Source of the DNA: Usnea hakonensis
Taxonomy: Eukaryota; Ascomycota; Lecanoromycetes; Lecanorales; Parmeliaceae
Direction: 5' to 3'
Length of the DNA stretch: 64,000 nt
NCBI GenBank assembly: GCA_013423325.1
Contig: BLJB01000020.1
Span: 1-64,000 of the forward strand
Part shown: positions 21,510 to 33,509 of the stretch, piece after piece
How positions within the stretch are numbered: position 1 is the first letter of the stretch
Layout: every line of letters starts with the position of its first letter
The notes under the pieces: model-generated
Seen by the model: the letters and a program-made list of their open reading frames with translations, nothing else
What the model was told of the DNA's origin: nothing
The model's database searches: none
Made by a program: the position numbers and the translations under genes

Positions 21510-22989
21510 TCAAGCTAATGTCTTCGGCTTCGACACTGCTCCCACTTTCGGCGGCAGCACTAGCGCACTTCTATCGTTTCTGCGGTAAAAGTCTACCACT
21601 ATCGCTGCCGTCTTCTCTGCTTGATCTTCATGAACAAAATGGCCTGCTTCGGGAAACACTTGCAACTGATATTTGCCTTGCATTTGCCCAATCATTAGTT
21701 CCTTATCTAACCTGTCCGTGCCAGCAAGTAGAAGCAGCTTTCCGCCCTTTGCATCCAGAAACTTTCGACTGAGACCGGCAAACCAGCCTTCCCAATAAGG
21801 CTGTGTGGATGCGAGGTCGGTTCGCCAGATCCATCGATGAGAAGCATTTACAGCATCACGATGAAGAAGAGACGGAACAGAGATGCGTGCAGATGTACTA
21901 TTGCGGATTGTGCGAGAGCGTATACTTGTTAGGGTCAGAGTCTTAGAGCTGACGCGGGACGAGTATGAGTTGTGTGAATTACTTACTGCCATTCGATAGC
22001 CGAAGAGATAGAAGGAAAAGTCTTCGGTCTGGTGGACAGATAGGACTGCATGCTTTGGAGTGCATCAATCGCAGATCCTGCACCATGGGACCGTTAAAAC
22101 TGAAGGTAGAGGCGAGTCGACATGTTTGGATCGCATACCTTCAACAACGTCCAGCACCGCATAGCCCAAAACCGCATTACCAAGCTTTCCATTCACGGCT
22201 ACATTTGTTACCACAGCCCCACCAAGACTGTGGCCGACCAAGACTAGACCAGGTAATTCCTGCCAAGCCATCTGCGCTTGGGTCATACATACGACATCTA
22301 ATAGGTCTTGACTTAAGGTCTCTAAACTAAGGTCGAGACTGGCATCGTTGCCTTGACTACCAAGCGGCTCGATGACGGTCTCTCCATGACCTCGAGCATC
22401 GAGAGACAGTACACCAGCGTTTGGCAGAGCTTTCCGCACTTCAAAAGCGAAAAGAGCAAAAGATAAAGCCGAAGAGCCGGCACCGTGATGGGTTACCAGG
22501 AGAGGGCCTTTATCCGTGGGAGGTGTTATGTACGCATGATATATAGCAGTCTCTGTGGGACGAGAAACCTTCAAATAGAGCTCTCGAGTGAAGTAGTCAT
22601 TCCAAGGAAGTGGATCTAACGTCCTCGTACCATTGGGAAACCTGCAATTGAGTGGAGTGTTTAGACAGAGACTGGTGGAATCGGACAAGGCTGATTCGTT
22701 GGTATAGTGATAAGATGGACAGAGAAGGCGATAGGGACAATGGGGAAGAGGAAAAGAGGAATTACTTGGGCCTAGCGAAAAGGTTCTTACTCGGAGATGG
22801 TATTATTGTACCAGTAGATGAAGCCGAAGAGGCCGAGGAAGAGTCATCGTCCTGAGCAGAATCTGAAGGCCTCAAATCGCCGGAGTCGAATATATCGTCT
22901 TCCTCGTCGACTTCTTCAGGAGGCAGGGGCGGTTCATATGGTAAAGTGGCAAGCTTTGCTTTAGCAAAAGAACGTTGGAGGTCACTCAT
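21510..22989 (-). CDS. ppe1: Protein phosphatase methylesterase 1 (PME-1/Ppe1)
   Basis: It removes the C-terminal methyl ester from the PP2A catalytic subunit, opposing Ppm1. Exons are 22989-22766, 22641-22139, 22077-21987 and 21924-21510 (410 aa). After an acidic N-terminus (EEVDEEDDIFDSGD), the alpha/beta hydrolase fold has LLVTHHGAGSSALSF, GVLSLDARGHGET, and the nucleophile elbow LVGHSLGGAV. The spliced stretch SAIEWHIRSRTIRNSTSARISVP joins exons 3 and 4. The catalytic His is in PEAGHFVHEDQ. The third acceptor is AAG rather than CAG or TAG; the nearest CAG would leave only a 38-bp intron and a poorer match. It shares a ~600 bp divergent upstream region with the DUF2417 gene. Confidence 0.92.
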
Positions 22990-23587
22990 GATGAGATATT
23001 CATCCTTCAACGGGGCGGGAAGGAGTATATTGTGGGATGTAAGGGCGATGATGGAATCCAAGAGAGGAGCGTATAGTACTGCTAATATAAGTATAGTTCA
23101 TGTAGAGTTCACAGGAGTAAAAGTAGCATACTCGTATGTATAAAGCACGAGTACTCGTACCTGTAGCCTACCGTAGCCGTTGATCTGCAGACTGGTAACT
23201 TACTTACTTTACCTTACGTCAGAGATATCAGAGATCTAGAGTAGAGTACCTTACCTTACTTATTATTATTAGGGTTGTTAGAGTTCACTCGTCATACCTT
23301 CCTTATTTAGGTACCTGACCTCACTGTGCCAAGCTACGAGCCCGTCCTTGTTTGTACTACCTGCTAGTGCTACATGCTACTGTACTTACTTTAGAGTATC
23401 CTGCTATCCTGCGCTTCAACTAGAAACCTTCCCCCGCCTCTACAATCCAACGACTTGTCGACCTTCTTCCTTCTTTCCAACCCCACCTCCGACACTCCTC
23501 ACTACCTTTCACTGACGCCCATATACCTATCTACCTATCTACCTATCCCTACCAGTCTACCACTAGGATTGCTTGCCTCACGCGAAT
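22990..23587. other. Divergent promoter region
   Basis: This is the shared upstream sequence of PME-1 and the DUF2417 gene. It contains TACTCG/CGAGTA words near 23131-23162, CTTTACCTTAC at 23208-23218, TACCTTACCTTACTTA near 23247-23261 and a C/T-rich leader from about 23410. No gene is seen. Confidence 0.55.
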
Positions 23588-25237
23588 ATGGTATCACTCT
23601 GGGCTTCCAAGAACGGAGAGGAGCGAGACGAGACCGATGAGGCTGAAGAAAATGGCGATCATGGCAATCAGAACACTCGTCGCTCCGGAGGGCGTGACCC
23701 AGATGAGAGGACTCGTCTACTGGCCCCTCGCAACGATGGCTATCTAGATCCAGATGACCCAGCTGTATGTCCTGCATAATGTCTTGGTGGCAATGTACTG
23801 ACGGCATATTAGGTCTCCCCATACAATCTCTGGAGCGTTCGAGCTCTTCGATACTTCTCCGTCCTCTTTGCCATGATCAGCTTTCTCTGGTGGGTGCTAC
23901 TTCTGGTCTCAAACTTCGTCAGTCCGCCGATGATGAATTCTCGGGGTTCTGGCTTCTTCGATTTCTCATACACCACTCTCACTCTCGGCAACCTGCTTGT
24001 CGCCATACTCTTCTTCTCTACGCCTTCGAAAGCTATGCAAGTAGGCAGTCTTATCGTCGCAGGTTTTCTAGTGATCGACATGATCATCATAGTTGCCGTT
24101 CCTCGAATACGTGTGGAAGAAGGCTGGGTCGGCATTGCGTCGGTCGTGTGGGCTACCCTCATTGCGCTCTACAACGTCCTTACAGACCGAGTAGTAGCAT
24201 GGGGAAAGAAGGAAGAGGAAGAGCGCCTTACGGGACGCAAAGAGAGCCGCAGAACCATTCGTGAATGGTTTGCTGTACTAGCTGAATTCGTTATCATGGT
24301 GGTCATGACCGTCGTTGTTATTCTTTTGACTGCAACCCTCATCCTCCGCTCCAAGGATGCTAGTCTAGCACCCCCGGGGAAAATGTACTATGTTGATGGA
24401 GATAAATATCAACTTCAATTAGCCTGTGTTGGCAATGTGACATACAACGCTGATGGCAAGCGTAACCCCACGGTGCTTCTCGAGGGTGGAGAGAATCCTG
24501 TTGAAGACTCGTTCGACGACTGGGTCTACAGCGCGTATAGCAACGGCACCATCTACCGATACTGCTACTACGACCGCCCAGGTCTTGCCTGGTCAGATAA
24601 TGCGCCCTCCCCACACTCCGCAGGCATGACCTCGGATGCTCTCTCCGAAGCTCTTGCCCGCGCTGGTGAACAGTCACCGTGGATTCTTGTCTCGGCAGGC
24701 GTAGGAGGTATCTACAGCCGTATCTTCGCCAGCCGTCACGTCCGCCAAGTCACTGGCATCATGCTCATCGATGCCTTGCACGAAGATCTGCTAAATAATA
24801 TTGGTCAGCCGGGTCGAGGCTTCGTCCTTTGGGCTCGTGGCATCATCTCTCCACTAGGGTGGGATCGCCTCTTTGGTGCCATTGTCAAGGGTCGGACTTC
24901 CGAAGATCGAGTCTACGGTCGTTCGGCGTACCAAGGCGGGAAGTATATCAAAGCGAAGCTTCAGGAGAATCTTGTTGCCAGTTCCCTTACGAAGAACGAG
25001 GTGAGCCAGGCAAGAAATATCCAGAGCCCTAAAACACCACTCGTGGTGGTAAGTTCTGGGATCATGGTGAGGAAGGACGAGGAGTGGGAGAGAAAGCAGA
25101 GAGACCTGACACATATCACGGATAGATTGGTCAGCTGGGATGTGATTAACGGGGCGCCACATGAGGTCTGGAAGACGTATGAAGGCAGGCAGATTTTGGA
25201 GAAAAGATTGGGTGAATTGGTCAAAGGTCAAAAGTAA
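23588..25237 (+). CDS. DUF2417 integral membrane protein with alpha/beta-hydrolase-like domain
   Basis: This is a fungal multi-pass membrane protein of unknown function. Exons 23588-23764 and 23813-25237 (48-bp intron) give 533 aa. The N-terminus is hydrophilic (DERTRLLAP). About five membrane helices follow between residues 70 and 260 (for example SFLWWVLLLVSNFV, LGNLLVAILFF, IVAGFLVIDMIIIVAV). The C-terminal ~270 residues have a hydrolase layout: PTVLLEGGENPVED, YCYYDRPGLAWS, ILVSAGVGGIYSRIFASR and a final APHEVW. Where active enzymes have G-x-S-x-G, this protein has S-A-G-V-G-G, so Gly355 occupies the nucleophile position. It may be a non-catalytic hydrolase fold. The gene ends convergently with amine oxidase A. 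Confidence 0.85.
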
Positions 25238-25607
25238 TTAATCGGCCCGGATTGGCGACGGCGGAATGGGTGCTTGGTGCTTGGTCCTTGAGCAAATGTA
25301 CATGTGATATGTTGATGTCTCTTTGCGTCTTGGCATTGGTTTTTTTGGGCAAGGCAAAAAATAGTATTTATGCCTTACGCGAGTCTTTCTTCTAGCGCTG
25401 GTGGATGCGTATCTATAGTCATCATCTCATTTTGCGTTTCTCAGATAGCTCGAAGTAAAGTCTCTTACTGGCTTGACCTATTGGCTCCCCAAGTCAAACG
25501 CCCTAAAATGCTCCATCGAGGTGCAACATCGACCAGCGGCGTTCTGATAACCTTGGTATCTGACTGTGCTTCCTCCGGTCCTTTCATCATTCCACTGGCT
25601 GACTCGT
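25238..25607. other. Convergent spacer
   Basis: These 370 bp lie between the stop codons of the DUF2417 gene and amine oxidase A. Nothing beyond 3' untranslated sequence is visible. Confidence 0.5.
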
Positions 25608-27322
25608 TCAATCTCGGTCGATCCGAACCCCGCCACTCAATCCGTAAGCCTCCGCTACTCTCTTCGCAACAGCTTCACCGCTCCAATAAGCTCCAGTCAC
25701 AGTCCCCAATGCCACAAATGGCGCCGTATGCTCACCCGCAAACCAGATTCCCCTTTCCGGGCATCCCTCCCTCAGAATCTCGATGTCCTCGTCCAGCTGC
25801 ACCTCGCCGTCCTTTACCGGATCACTGGCCTGGAAAGTCGTATAAGAGCCAAAGCCTGCTAGTTCGTCATTCTGCCAATCCGTGGCAAGGATCTCGGATG
25901 GTCGGCAATTGGGAGACGAGGCAGAGTATCCAGGAAGGAGCGAGTAGTATGGGTGGAAAAAGGCGTCGAGGCGGGACGAGTACTCTATGGAGGTGGGATC
26001 GAGATTCTGAACGAGGGAGGTGACGTGCTGAGCACAGGGCCCGTGGAAGTAGAACAGAAGTGTTGGGTGCGCGCAAGTGCCCGGGAGGGAGGCGAGCGAG
26101 ACGCATTCCGTGGTCCAGCGCTCGGGATTCTGCTCTAGAGCATACGTGGGAGGAAGAAATTGGGAGAAGAATGCGGTCACTGTCCCTTTGGGGGTTGACG
26201 AGAGCCAGAATGCGGTAGGGAAGGTGACGTAGACTTTTTCCAGACGACCGTAGGAGATGTTCTTGATGGCCGTTATGATCCGGGCGGGAAGGGGCGGCGA
26301 GAAAGAGGGAATGTTGCGTTTCAGCCAGCCTAGAGGGCAGGTCACAATCACTTCATCAAAAGTCATGATGTCGTCAAAGGCCGTGGTGACGGTGACTGAG
26401 GGTGGCTGCATGCCTTGGACGTTCGATTTGAAAGAGGTGACCTTTGTAGACAGTTTGAGTTCTGCTTCAGCCAATGCAGCTTTGGCGATGAGGTCGAGAA
26501 TCGACTTGTAGGTGCTCGCCAAGAAAAGATTCTCTTGAAAAATGTAAGTAGGGGTACATTTGGCACCAGTCAAATCTGAAGACTTGTCACAATGGTGGCT
26601 GCTTACCGCCTTCGATGCACTCTTCCAGCCAGAAGAACCTCAGGCTTTGTTTTTCGATAGGCTCGCCCACGAAGTCTCCCCACATCCGAGCCATTTGAAA
26701 AATCAATTTGGAGGAAGCATCATCCAAGCCTTTTCCCTTCACTTCGCTCCTAAAGAAATCCATGAGGGAGCTCTGCGGTGGTATCGAAGGGCCGTTTTCT
26801 CTACTGTACTTGAAGCCATTAGATATGATCTCCCAGACGAGCTCAGAATGCTTTTTTGCAGTTTGGCCTTGGACGATATGACCTGACTCGTCATACAGAG
26901 AGGGGGTGGCATCTTCCGGAGGTGAGAAGGTTGTGTCATGGGTTTTGGCCGCGAGGTCGAGAATCGGATTATGGTCAGAGCCCTTCGGAGAACGAATTAG
27001 CTTATCGAAGGCAAGATGATATTATCATAGTCAATGTTTCACATGAATCCAGTTTGGCCCTCTGGTTGATGTTAGTGATGATGGCACCAAATCCCTAGGA
27101 AGAGCATGTAGAGTACAAGTCAAGCAAATGACCCTGTTGGCTTGTTTGGTGAACCTGATGTTTTTTAGCTCCACTCCGTCGTCCGTATCGGCGAGATCAG
27201 CTCACGCGGCCCCCTATGCGGTCACGCCCTTCCAATATCGTCACCTTCAGACCTTGCTGGGTCAGCACCTCGGCACACCGTAGCCCCGAAATCCCAGCGC
27301 CGACAATGCAAACTACGCACAT
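25608..27322 (-). CDS. Flavin-containing amine oxidase A (polyamine-oxidase type)
   Basis: This is an FAD-dependent amine oxidase of the polyamine oxidase/LSD1-like superfamily; the substrate is unknown. Exons are 27322-27206, 27154-27117, 27061-27043, 26982-26607 and 26533-25608 (491 aa). The Rossmann motif CIVGAGISGLRCAEVL is followed by ILEGRDRIGGR. The 38-nt and 19-nt exons encode VHQTSQQGHLLDL and GPNWIH, the second FAD-contact region; this short exon is supported by CTAAC branch points and phase. The C-terminal FAD motif is WFAGEHTAPFVALGTVTGAYWSGE. No signal peptide or peroxisomal SKL tail is seen; the protein ends VRIDRD. A paralogue with the same exon plan lies at 42937-44670. Its promoter borders the RIP-mutated element. 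Confidence 0.9.
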
Positions 27323-28229
27323 TTTAGAATTAGCATGGTGCACCAAGATACGATACATGCATTTACAGAATAAGTGGGAAAGAGCTAGATGTATCCACGG
27401 CTCTTATATTGCAGTTTGATCTTCAAGAAATTGGGGGAACGATTCGGAGATGGGCGTACTGTGAGGTATTCGGCCATTTGGAAGACGTCGCCGAATCATG
27501 TCAATTTTGGTGCTGTGCAAAGGCAATGCCAAGGTTTTGTCCTTGAAATGCAGATGCGAGTCCCTTCCCTTGACGATGACCTGACCGTGAGACCTGTATG
27601 CACGATTGTGATGAGCCCAGCACTCCATGATGCAGCATATGTTGGCTTAGTTGAGGATTCTTAGGCAGCATGAGACGAGAGAAGAAGTAGCAGAAACCCG
27701 AGAAATAGAGCATTAGGGTACTTGACGGACTAGAGTAGAGTGTGTAGAGAACTGGTGATTGAGATTCCCTGTGCTTTGATTTTATGGGAGAAGAACGAGG
27801 GAGGTTTTGATGATGAGGCGAAAAGTGAAGATGTGTGATGACAGGGTTCAGAGCGCATGAGAATGAATAGCTTGGGGATGGGAATGAAAGATGCACACAT
27901 TAAAGTACGTATGCATCAGTGAATCAAGTACAAGGTAGAGGTAATGAATGTAACGTAGTATTGTATTCCGTTCAACAAGCGCACTCACTCTGCGCGTTCA
28001 AGGGAAATGGGCTTGATGGACTTGATGGAAGGGCAAGGTATTAAACGAACCATACAACATGAGGTATACATACACCTTTGCCCACTTCCCACGGAAGCGA
28101 AAGGCTACGGAGTAGAATATGATTGAATTAATATTAGGCCGCACGAATTGCCAAAATTGTGGGTAGAGGTAGAGGTAGAGGTAGAGAGAGAGAGGAAGGT
28201 GAAGTGGAAATGAATGCAGCTCCAGCTTA
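27323..28229. other. Spacer upstream of amine oxidase A
   Basis: No gene is supported. A TACGGAGTA 9-mer lies at 28106-28114 and a GGTAGA microsatellite at 28162-28190, a few dozen bases before the terminal inverted repeat at 28230. Confidence 0.5.
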
Positions 28230-28262
28230 GGGTGGACGACGGCTGGCTATATGATAATATCA

Positions 28263-28264
<2 letters not shown>
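28230..28264 (+). repeat. Left terminal inverted repeat
   Basis: 35 bp beginning GGGTGGACGACGGCTGGC, preceded by TA. It keeps G at position 16 and C at position 32, where the right copy has A and T. Confidence 0.85.
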
Positions 28265-28296
<32 letters not shown>

Positions 28297-28303
28297 CCCT
28301 ATT

Positions 28304-28305
28304 NN
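28304..28305. other. Two ambiguous bases (assembly gap or join)
   Basis: NN follows the 30-nt T run by seven bases. The contig may be joined here, so the true element length is uncertain. Confidence 0.9.
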
Positions 28306-31300
28306 CTATCTATCTTCTTCGTACGAATTATAATATCTAGTAGAGATAGTTATAGAGGTAGTTATTACTCTAAAGGGCTAGAAGACTATAAGGATAATAT
28401 CCTTTATTAAGTCTCTAACTAGTAAAAGTACTATAAGATTATTATTTAGCTTACTAATAATAAAGATCTAGTTATTTACTTTTATACGCTATAACGTTAT
28501 CTTAAAAAGTAGGATATCTCTTATAGAAACTTTATAGAGGATATAGAAGAACTATAATAATATATCTATATTTTATTCTATCGAGCTAGGGCTTTAGATA
28601 AAGAGATATTATAATAGCTTTAGATTAATAGCTTTATTATTACTATTACTAGTCTTATATAAATTAGAAAAGAGCTTAGATATAAATAATTAGAAATAAG
28701 TTAGAAGGCTAGAGATTATATAGATAAAGTTATATAAGGACTTATTAAAAAAGAGGCTAGAAAGGGCGTAATATAGAGCCTTAAAAAAGGAATATTAATA
28801 GAGTATTTTAGGAAGTTTAGGTATCTAGTAATTAGATACTCTTTATATAAGACTCTTCTATTTAGATTTACTAACTTCTCTTAGAGATTATCTCTTTACT
28901 ATATATCGTACGCTCTTTTCTAATATTATTAATTAACGACTTCGAGATCTCTAATATATACGAGATAAATATATTATTTCTAGTCTAAATCTTATCTAGT
29001 CTATTAACGATTATAATAAGCTATAGGATTTTAATATTAAAATCTATACTAGAATTAATACCTATTCTTAATATATACCCTAGTATACGATAGGGATTTT
29101 AAATTGTATAGCTATTAATATTCTATATAATTATCTTAATACGATCTTTTTTCCTACTCTTAATTAATAGCCTCGATTCGTATAATCTGATCGCGGTATT
29201 AAGACTATCCTAATAGCTTAAGTATATCTTACTCTTTAGTAAGCGAAAGACCTATAAATAACGTTTAGGGAATATTATATATACGGGATAAATACCGCTA
29301 ATTAACGAATTAAGTTATAGTAGGCCTAATTAACTAAGTCTTTTTTTAGGAAATAGATCGACTTCTTTTATACGCTTAGGGATTCTAACTTCTTTTCTAA
29401 AGATTTACTTCTAGACTAGATTATAATCCTTACTATTTATCTATCTATAATTTATATAGAAGTTATATAGTTTATTAATAAGTAGAATATATATAATATA
29501 TACTAGTAATTAAATTATTTAAAGTTAATATAGGGGAAATTATTAGCTCTATTTTATTATCCTAAAGAAGGGATTAATAACTATAGATTTAATCTAGATT
29601 AGCTAACCCTTACTCGTCTATATTAAGATATAGAAGATTATAATAAGTCTTTCTACTTCGTACGAAGTACCTTTTTTTTATTTAAAATATTTAAATACCT
29701 CTATCCTTATATATAGTATATATTCTAAATATCTCTATCTTTATATAGGGATTTAATATATATTACTAATAACGCTTCTTTATCTTTATATATCTTCGTA
29801 CAAAGAAATAATTACTAATAAAGTTATAGATCCCGATAAGTATCTTCTACCCTTTATATTAAAATAGTATAATACCTTTCTATATTAGTAAGACTTTAAT
29901 CCGTACGTACTACCTCTAATCTCTAAGAATAAATAGTAGTTACTATAGCTAGCTTATTATTATACGCTTCGTATAAAGGTTAGCTACTAAATAATCTAAA
30001 GTCTCAAGCCTTAACTTAGACTTTATAAATATCTAGATAATATAGTAGATTAGTAAAGTCTAGATCTACGATTAGTAGAGGATATACGATAGATAGAGCT
30101 TTAAGGAGAGGGTCCTAATAAAGGGTTTATAAAATAGATTTAGAAGTCTAAAGAGATTTTATAAAGTTAATATAGATATCTCGTTCTATTTTTATATAAC
30201 TCTATCTTTCTCTATTCTTTTTTTATACGAGTCTCTCTCTTTCTTTAGAGATTATATCTTCCTCTAATATTATTTTCTCTTAGATACTAAGATATAATAT
30301 AATTAGTAATATATATTATTAATTAGTATAATAATATAAAGATTATAATACTCTAAATCCTCGCTTTATATAATCTAGCTACCTCTTTCTTATTTAATAC
30401 TAAGATCTATTAGATTATCGATATTCCGGATAATTCCCTAAAGCCTTCTTATACGAAGATACTAGAAGATCCTATACTATAATACTAGCGTACTTAATAG
30501 CGAAATATATACTCTTAACTAAAATAGCCTTTATATAATAATTATAGACCTCCTCTATTAGAGCCTCGATTTATATCTTATATTTAGGGTATAATAGTTA
30601 AGGATATATATTAAAGTAGTCTTATCTAGTACCCTATATCTAGAAAGAAATTAGTCTCTTTAATATTAAATTATACTCGTATAAATATTACTACTATCCT
30701 ATAAATAATATAGATTACTATTATTAATAATAAAGAGATTCCTAGTCTAACTAAAACTATTAAGATTAAAAAGATAGATATATATTCTATCTTTATATTA
30801 TATAATTAACTAATATCTTTTTAGACTCGACTATAATAATAATTCCCTATTATATAATTATAAGTTATTAGGACTTTATCTTTAAGAATATTCTTCGTAA
30901 ATACCCTAGGCTATACTACCTCTTTAATACTAGCTCTATTTCCGAGTAGTATCTTATACGATTATAGTTAAAGAATATAGGGTTAGTAAAGCTATCTATA
31001 AATATATCTTTTATATAAAATACTAAAGAGCTTCTTAAAGGAGACTACTTTAACCGGTAAGATAATAGGGAAAAGGAGTATCTTATAATCCTAATTATCT
31101 AGAGATTTATATATTATCCTTATACGAAGTATAAAGATCTAAACGATACCTTTTCCTCTTAGATTAAGGTTAAGTAAGAGAAATAAGAGAAGTAAGCTAA
31201 AAGTAAAAAGAAGATTAAAAAGGAGATTAAATAAGAACTATAATCTATATAACCCTAATAATATAGATAATCTCTATAATCTATATAATATTAGTATAAT

Positions 31301-32928
31301 ATCTATTAATCTCCCCCTAAGCCTTTTTCCTCTATACGACTACCTCTTACTTATAAGAGATCTTAATATAAGGTTTTATTATTACTAGATAATAAAGATA
31401 AGATCTCTATTAAGCCTTTTACCCCCGTATAATTAATAGATTATATAGTACTATTTTCTATTTAGTTACCCCTATCTTTTTCTAAGCTTTTTAAGCTTCT
31501 ATCTCCTACCCTCTCCTTCTAGAAAAGGATAATCAATAATAAAGTATAATCGAGAATATTAATAAATAACGAGTATATAATATTAAGAGTACTATTAAGT
31601 AATAAGATATTCGTATAACCTTTTTTTCTAATATCTCCTTCCCCTCTTTTAGAGAATAGATAGGGTTATATAAGATTAGGATAAAGGCCCCTTAACTAGG
31701 CTAAGGGGGATTAAAGTAAGTAAAAAGATTAAAGAAAAAGTAGAAAAAAAAAGGCTTAGTAAGTTTACTATCTTCTAAATAAGATATATATTAATACTAC
31801 TAGGGGTATTTATATAAAGGCGTCTTAGAGTAGAGTATCTTTTAATAAGACTTAGAGTATATCTCTACTTTTAGGATTATATTTAGATTATTTTTAATAA
31901 GGGTATCTTATATAAATATAATATATTAATTTAAATTTCTAATCTATTACTTTCTACTTTATCTAATATTAACTACTTTATATAAAGAGCCTAACTTAGC
32001 TTTATTTTATATAAAGATAAAGGTTACTAGTCTTAAATACTATATAGAGATATAGACTTATTATTTAAGTATAAGATAATATATTAGATATATATTAATA
32101 TACGATAAATAAATAGATAAATAAATAGAAATAAAATTCTTTATACGTATTTTAGAGAACTATAGGGTTCCCCTATAACCCCGAAGGGCCTAGTAGCTTC
32201 CTCTCTCCCTACTTTAGCCCTAATAGCCGTTACCGGATTAGCCCGTAGTCGTCTCTCGGAGATCGAGATCTTAAGCCGCCGCGAGGTAGTAGGCGATAAT
32301 CGTCTAATCTATTATCTCCGTTATCGTCCTAAGAGTACCGGAAGCTATAATCCCGCTATTTATAATTAGCGTACGCCCTATTAAAGTACCCCGGAAGGCG
32401 GCGGTATTCTAAGAAGGGGCGGAGACCTAGGCCTCCCCAATATTAACGATAAGTACGCGATAGTATCTACCCCCGACTCTAGATTAAGATCGTATTAATA
32501 TAGCTCGAACGATATAATTCTATTTAATATAGTAAGATTATACTAAGTACGAATATTATATCTATACCTAGAAGAGCTAGGATTATAAGTTATCTAGATA
32601 TATATATCTATCTCTATATCTACTACTATCCTACTAAGAGGATAGGATACTAATTAGTAGGGGTATTAACTAAGGTTACTAAAGCCGCGTTATAGATAAC
32701 GAGAGCCCTATTATATAAAGTTAGCTAACTAATTTAAATAGTAAGAGAAATAGTAAAGATAGTAAGATAAAGTAATAACTTTATACGTATATTAATAGTA
32801 GTAAAAGGGGGCTTAGTAGATTAATAAAAGTAATAGTAATACTATTATATAAAGTCTAGATTAATAAGATACTCTAATAAGTACTATTATTATAGCTATA
32901 ATATAATATCTATAGTAGAGAGAGAAAG

Positions 32929-33250
32929 CTACTTATTTAATAATAGTAGTAGTAGTAGTAGTAGCGATAGGGGGGAGTTTTATATAGAGCTAATTAACTA
33001 GATACTCGTATAATTAGAAAGATAGGTATCTATTACTTATCTAGTAGTATAGTTATAGTAATAGTACTATAAATCTAGTTAATTATATACTCGGATATTT
33101 AAAATATAAAGATATAATAACTTATTTAGTAATAATAATAATAGTAATAAAGGAAGTTTTATATAGAGCTAGTTAGCTATATACTTATATAATTAGAGAG
33201 ATAGGTATCTATTACTTATCTTAGTAGTAATAATAATAGTATTAGTAAGG
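32929..33250. repeat. Diverged direct repeat inside the element
   Basis: Two copies about 180 bp apart each carry, in order, ACTTATTTA, a TAG/TAA trinucleotide run, GTTTTATATAGAGCTA, and GATAGGTATCTATTACTTATC, with point differences between them. They lie at about 32929-33045 and 33119-33225, close to the right end, and look like a subterminal tandem duplication. Each trinucleotide run (ATAGTAGTAGTAG and AATAATAATAG types) differs in length. Confidence 0.7.
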
Positions 33251-33474
33251 AAGAAGAAAAGAAAGAAAGTAGAATCTTTATATAAAGAAAAATTTTTACG
33301 CGTTAAGGCTAGCCCTATTTAGATCTAGCTACTACTCTTATTAATTCTATAGCTATATAAAGTTATATAGAAAGTAATTAATTAATCTATAGACTCGTAC
33401 GAGTATTAGGGAAGTATAGAAAGTATTTAGATATTAGATAAATAGTATACGAAAAAGAAAAAGAAAAAATCAGG

Positions 33475-33509
33475 TTTAATATTATCATATAGCTAGCCGT
33501 CGTCCACCC
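33475..33509 (-). repeat. Right terminal inverted repeat
   Basis: 35 bp reading GGGTGGACGACGGCTAGC on the minus strand, followed by TA on the plus strand. It is the more RIP-mutated of the two ends. Confidence 0.85.

Larger units (their letters stand above)
28230..33509. mobile_element. RIP-degraded DNA element with 35-bp terminal inverted repeats
   Basis: The 5.28 kb block has matching inverted ends at 28230-28264 and 33475-33509, starting GGGTGGACGACGGCT, with 33 of 35 positions equal, and TA on both sides (28228-28229, 33510-33511). The interior is very AT-rich and stop-saturated in every frame, so no coding sequence can be called. CpA and TpG are nearly absent while CpG persists, which is the RIP pattern. 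The two mismatches between the ends are also CpA-to-TpA (or TpG-to-TpA) changes. A TA duplication fits Tc1/mariner-like elements, but the length is larger than usual, so nested insertions or another superfamily are possible. A 30-nt T run (28267-28296) and two N (28304-28305) lie just inside the left end. Confidence 0.8.

Noticed and set aside
28267..28296. T run as proof of a LINE or SINE
   Set aside because: Matching inverted ends with TA flanks favour a DNA element; the T run may be a nested insert or assembly artefact.
28306..33474. Centromere or mitochondrial insertion to explain the AT-rich block
   Set aside because: The block has exact transposon-like ends and a RIP signature, and no mitochondrial gene is readable.
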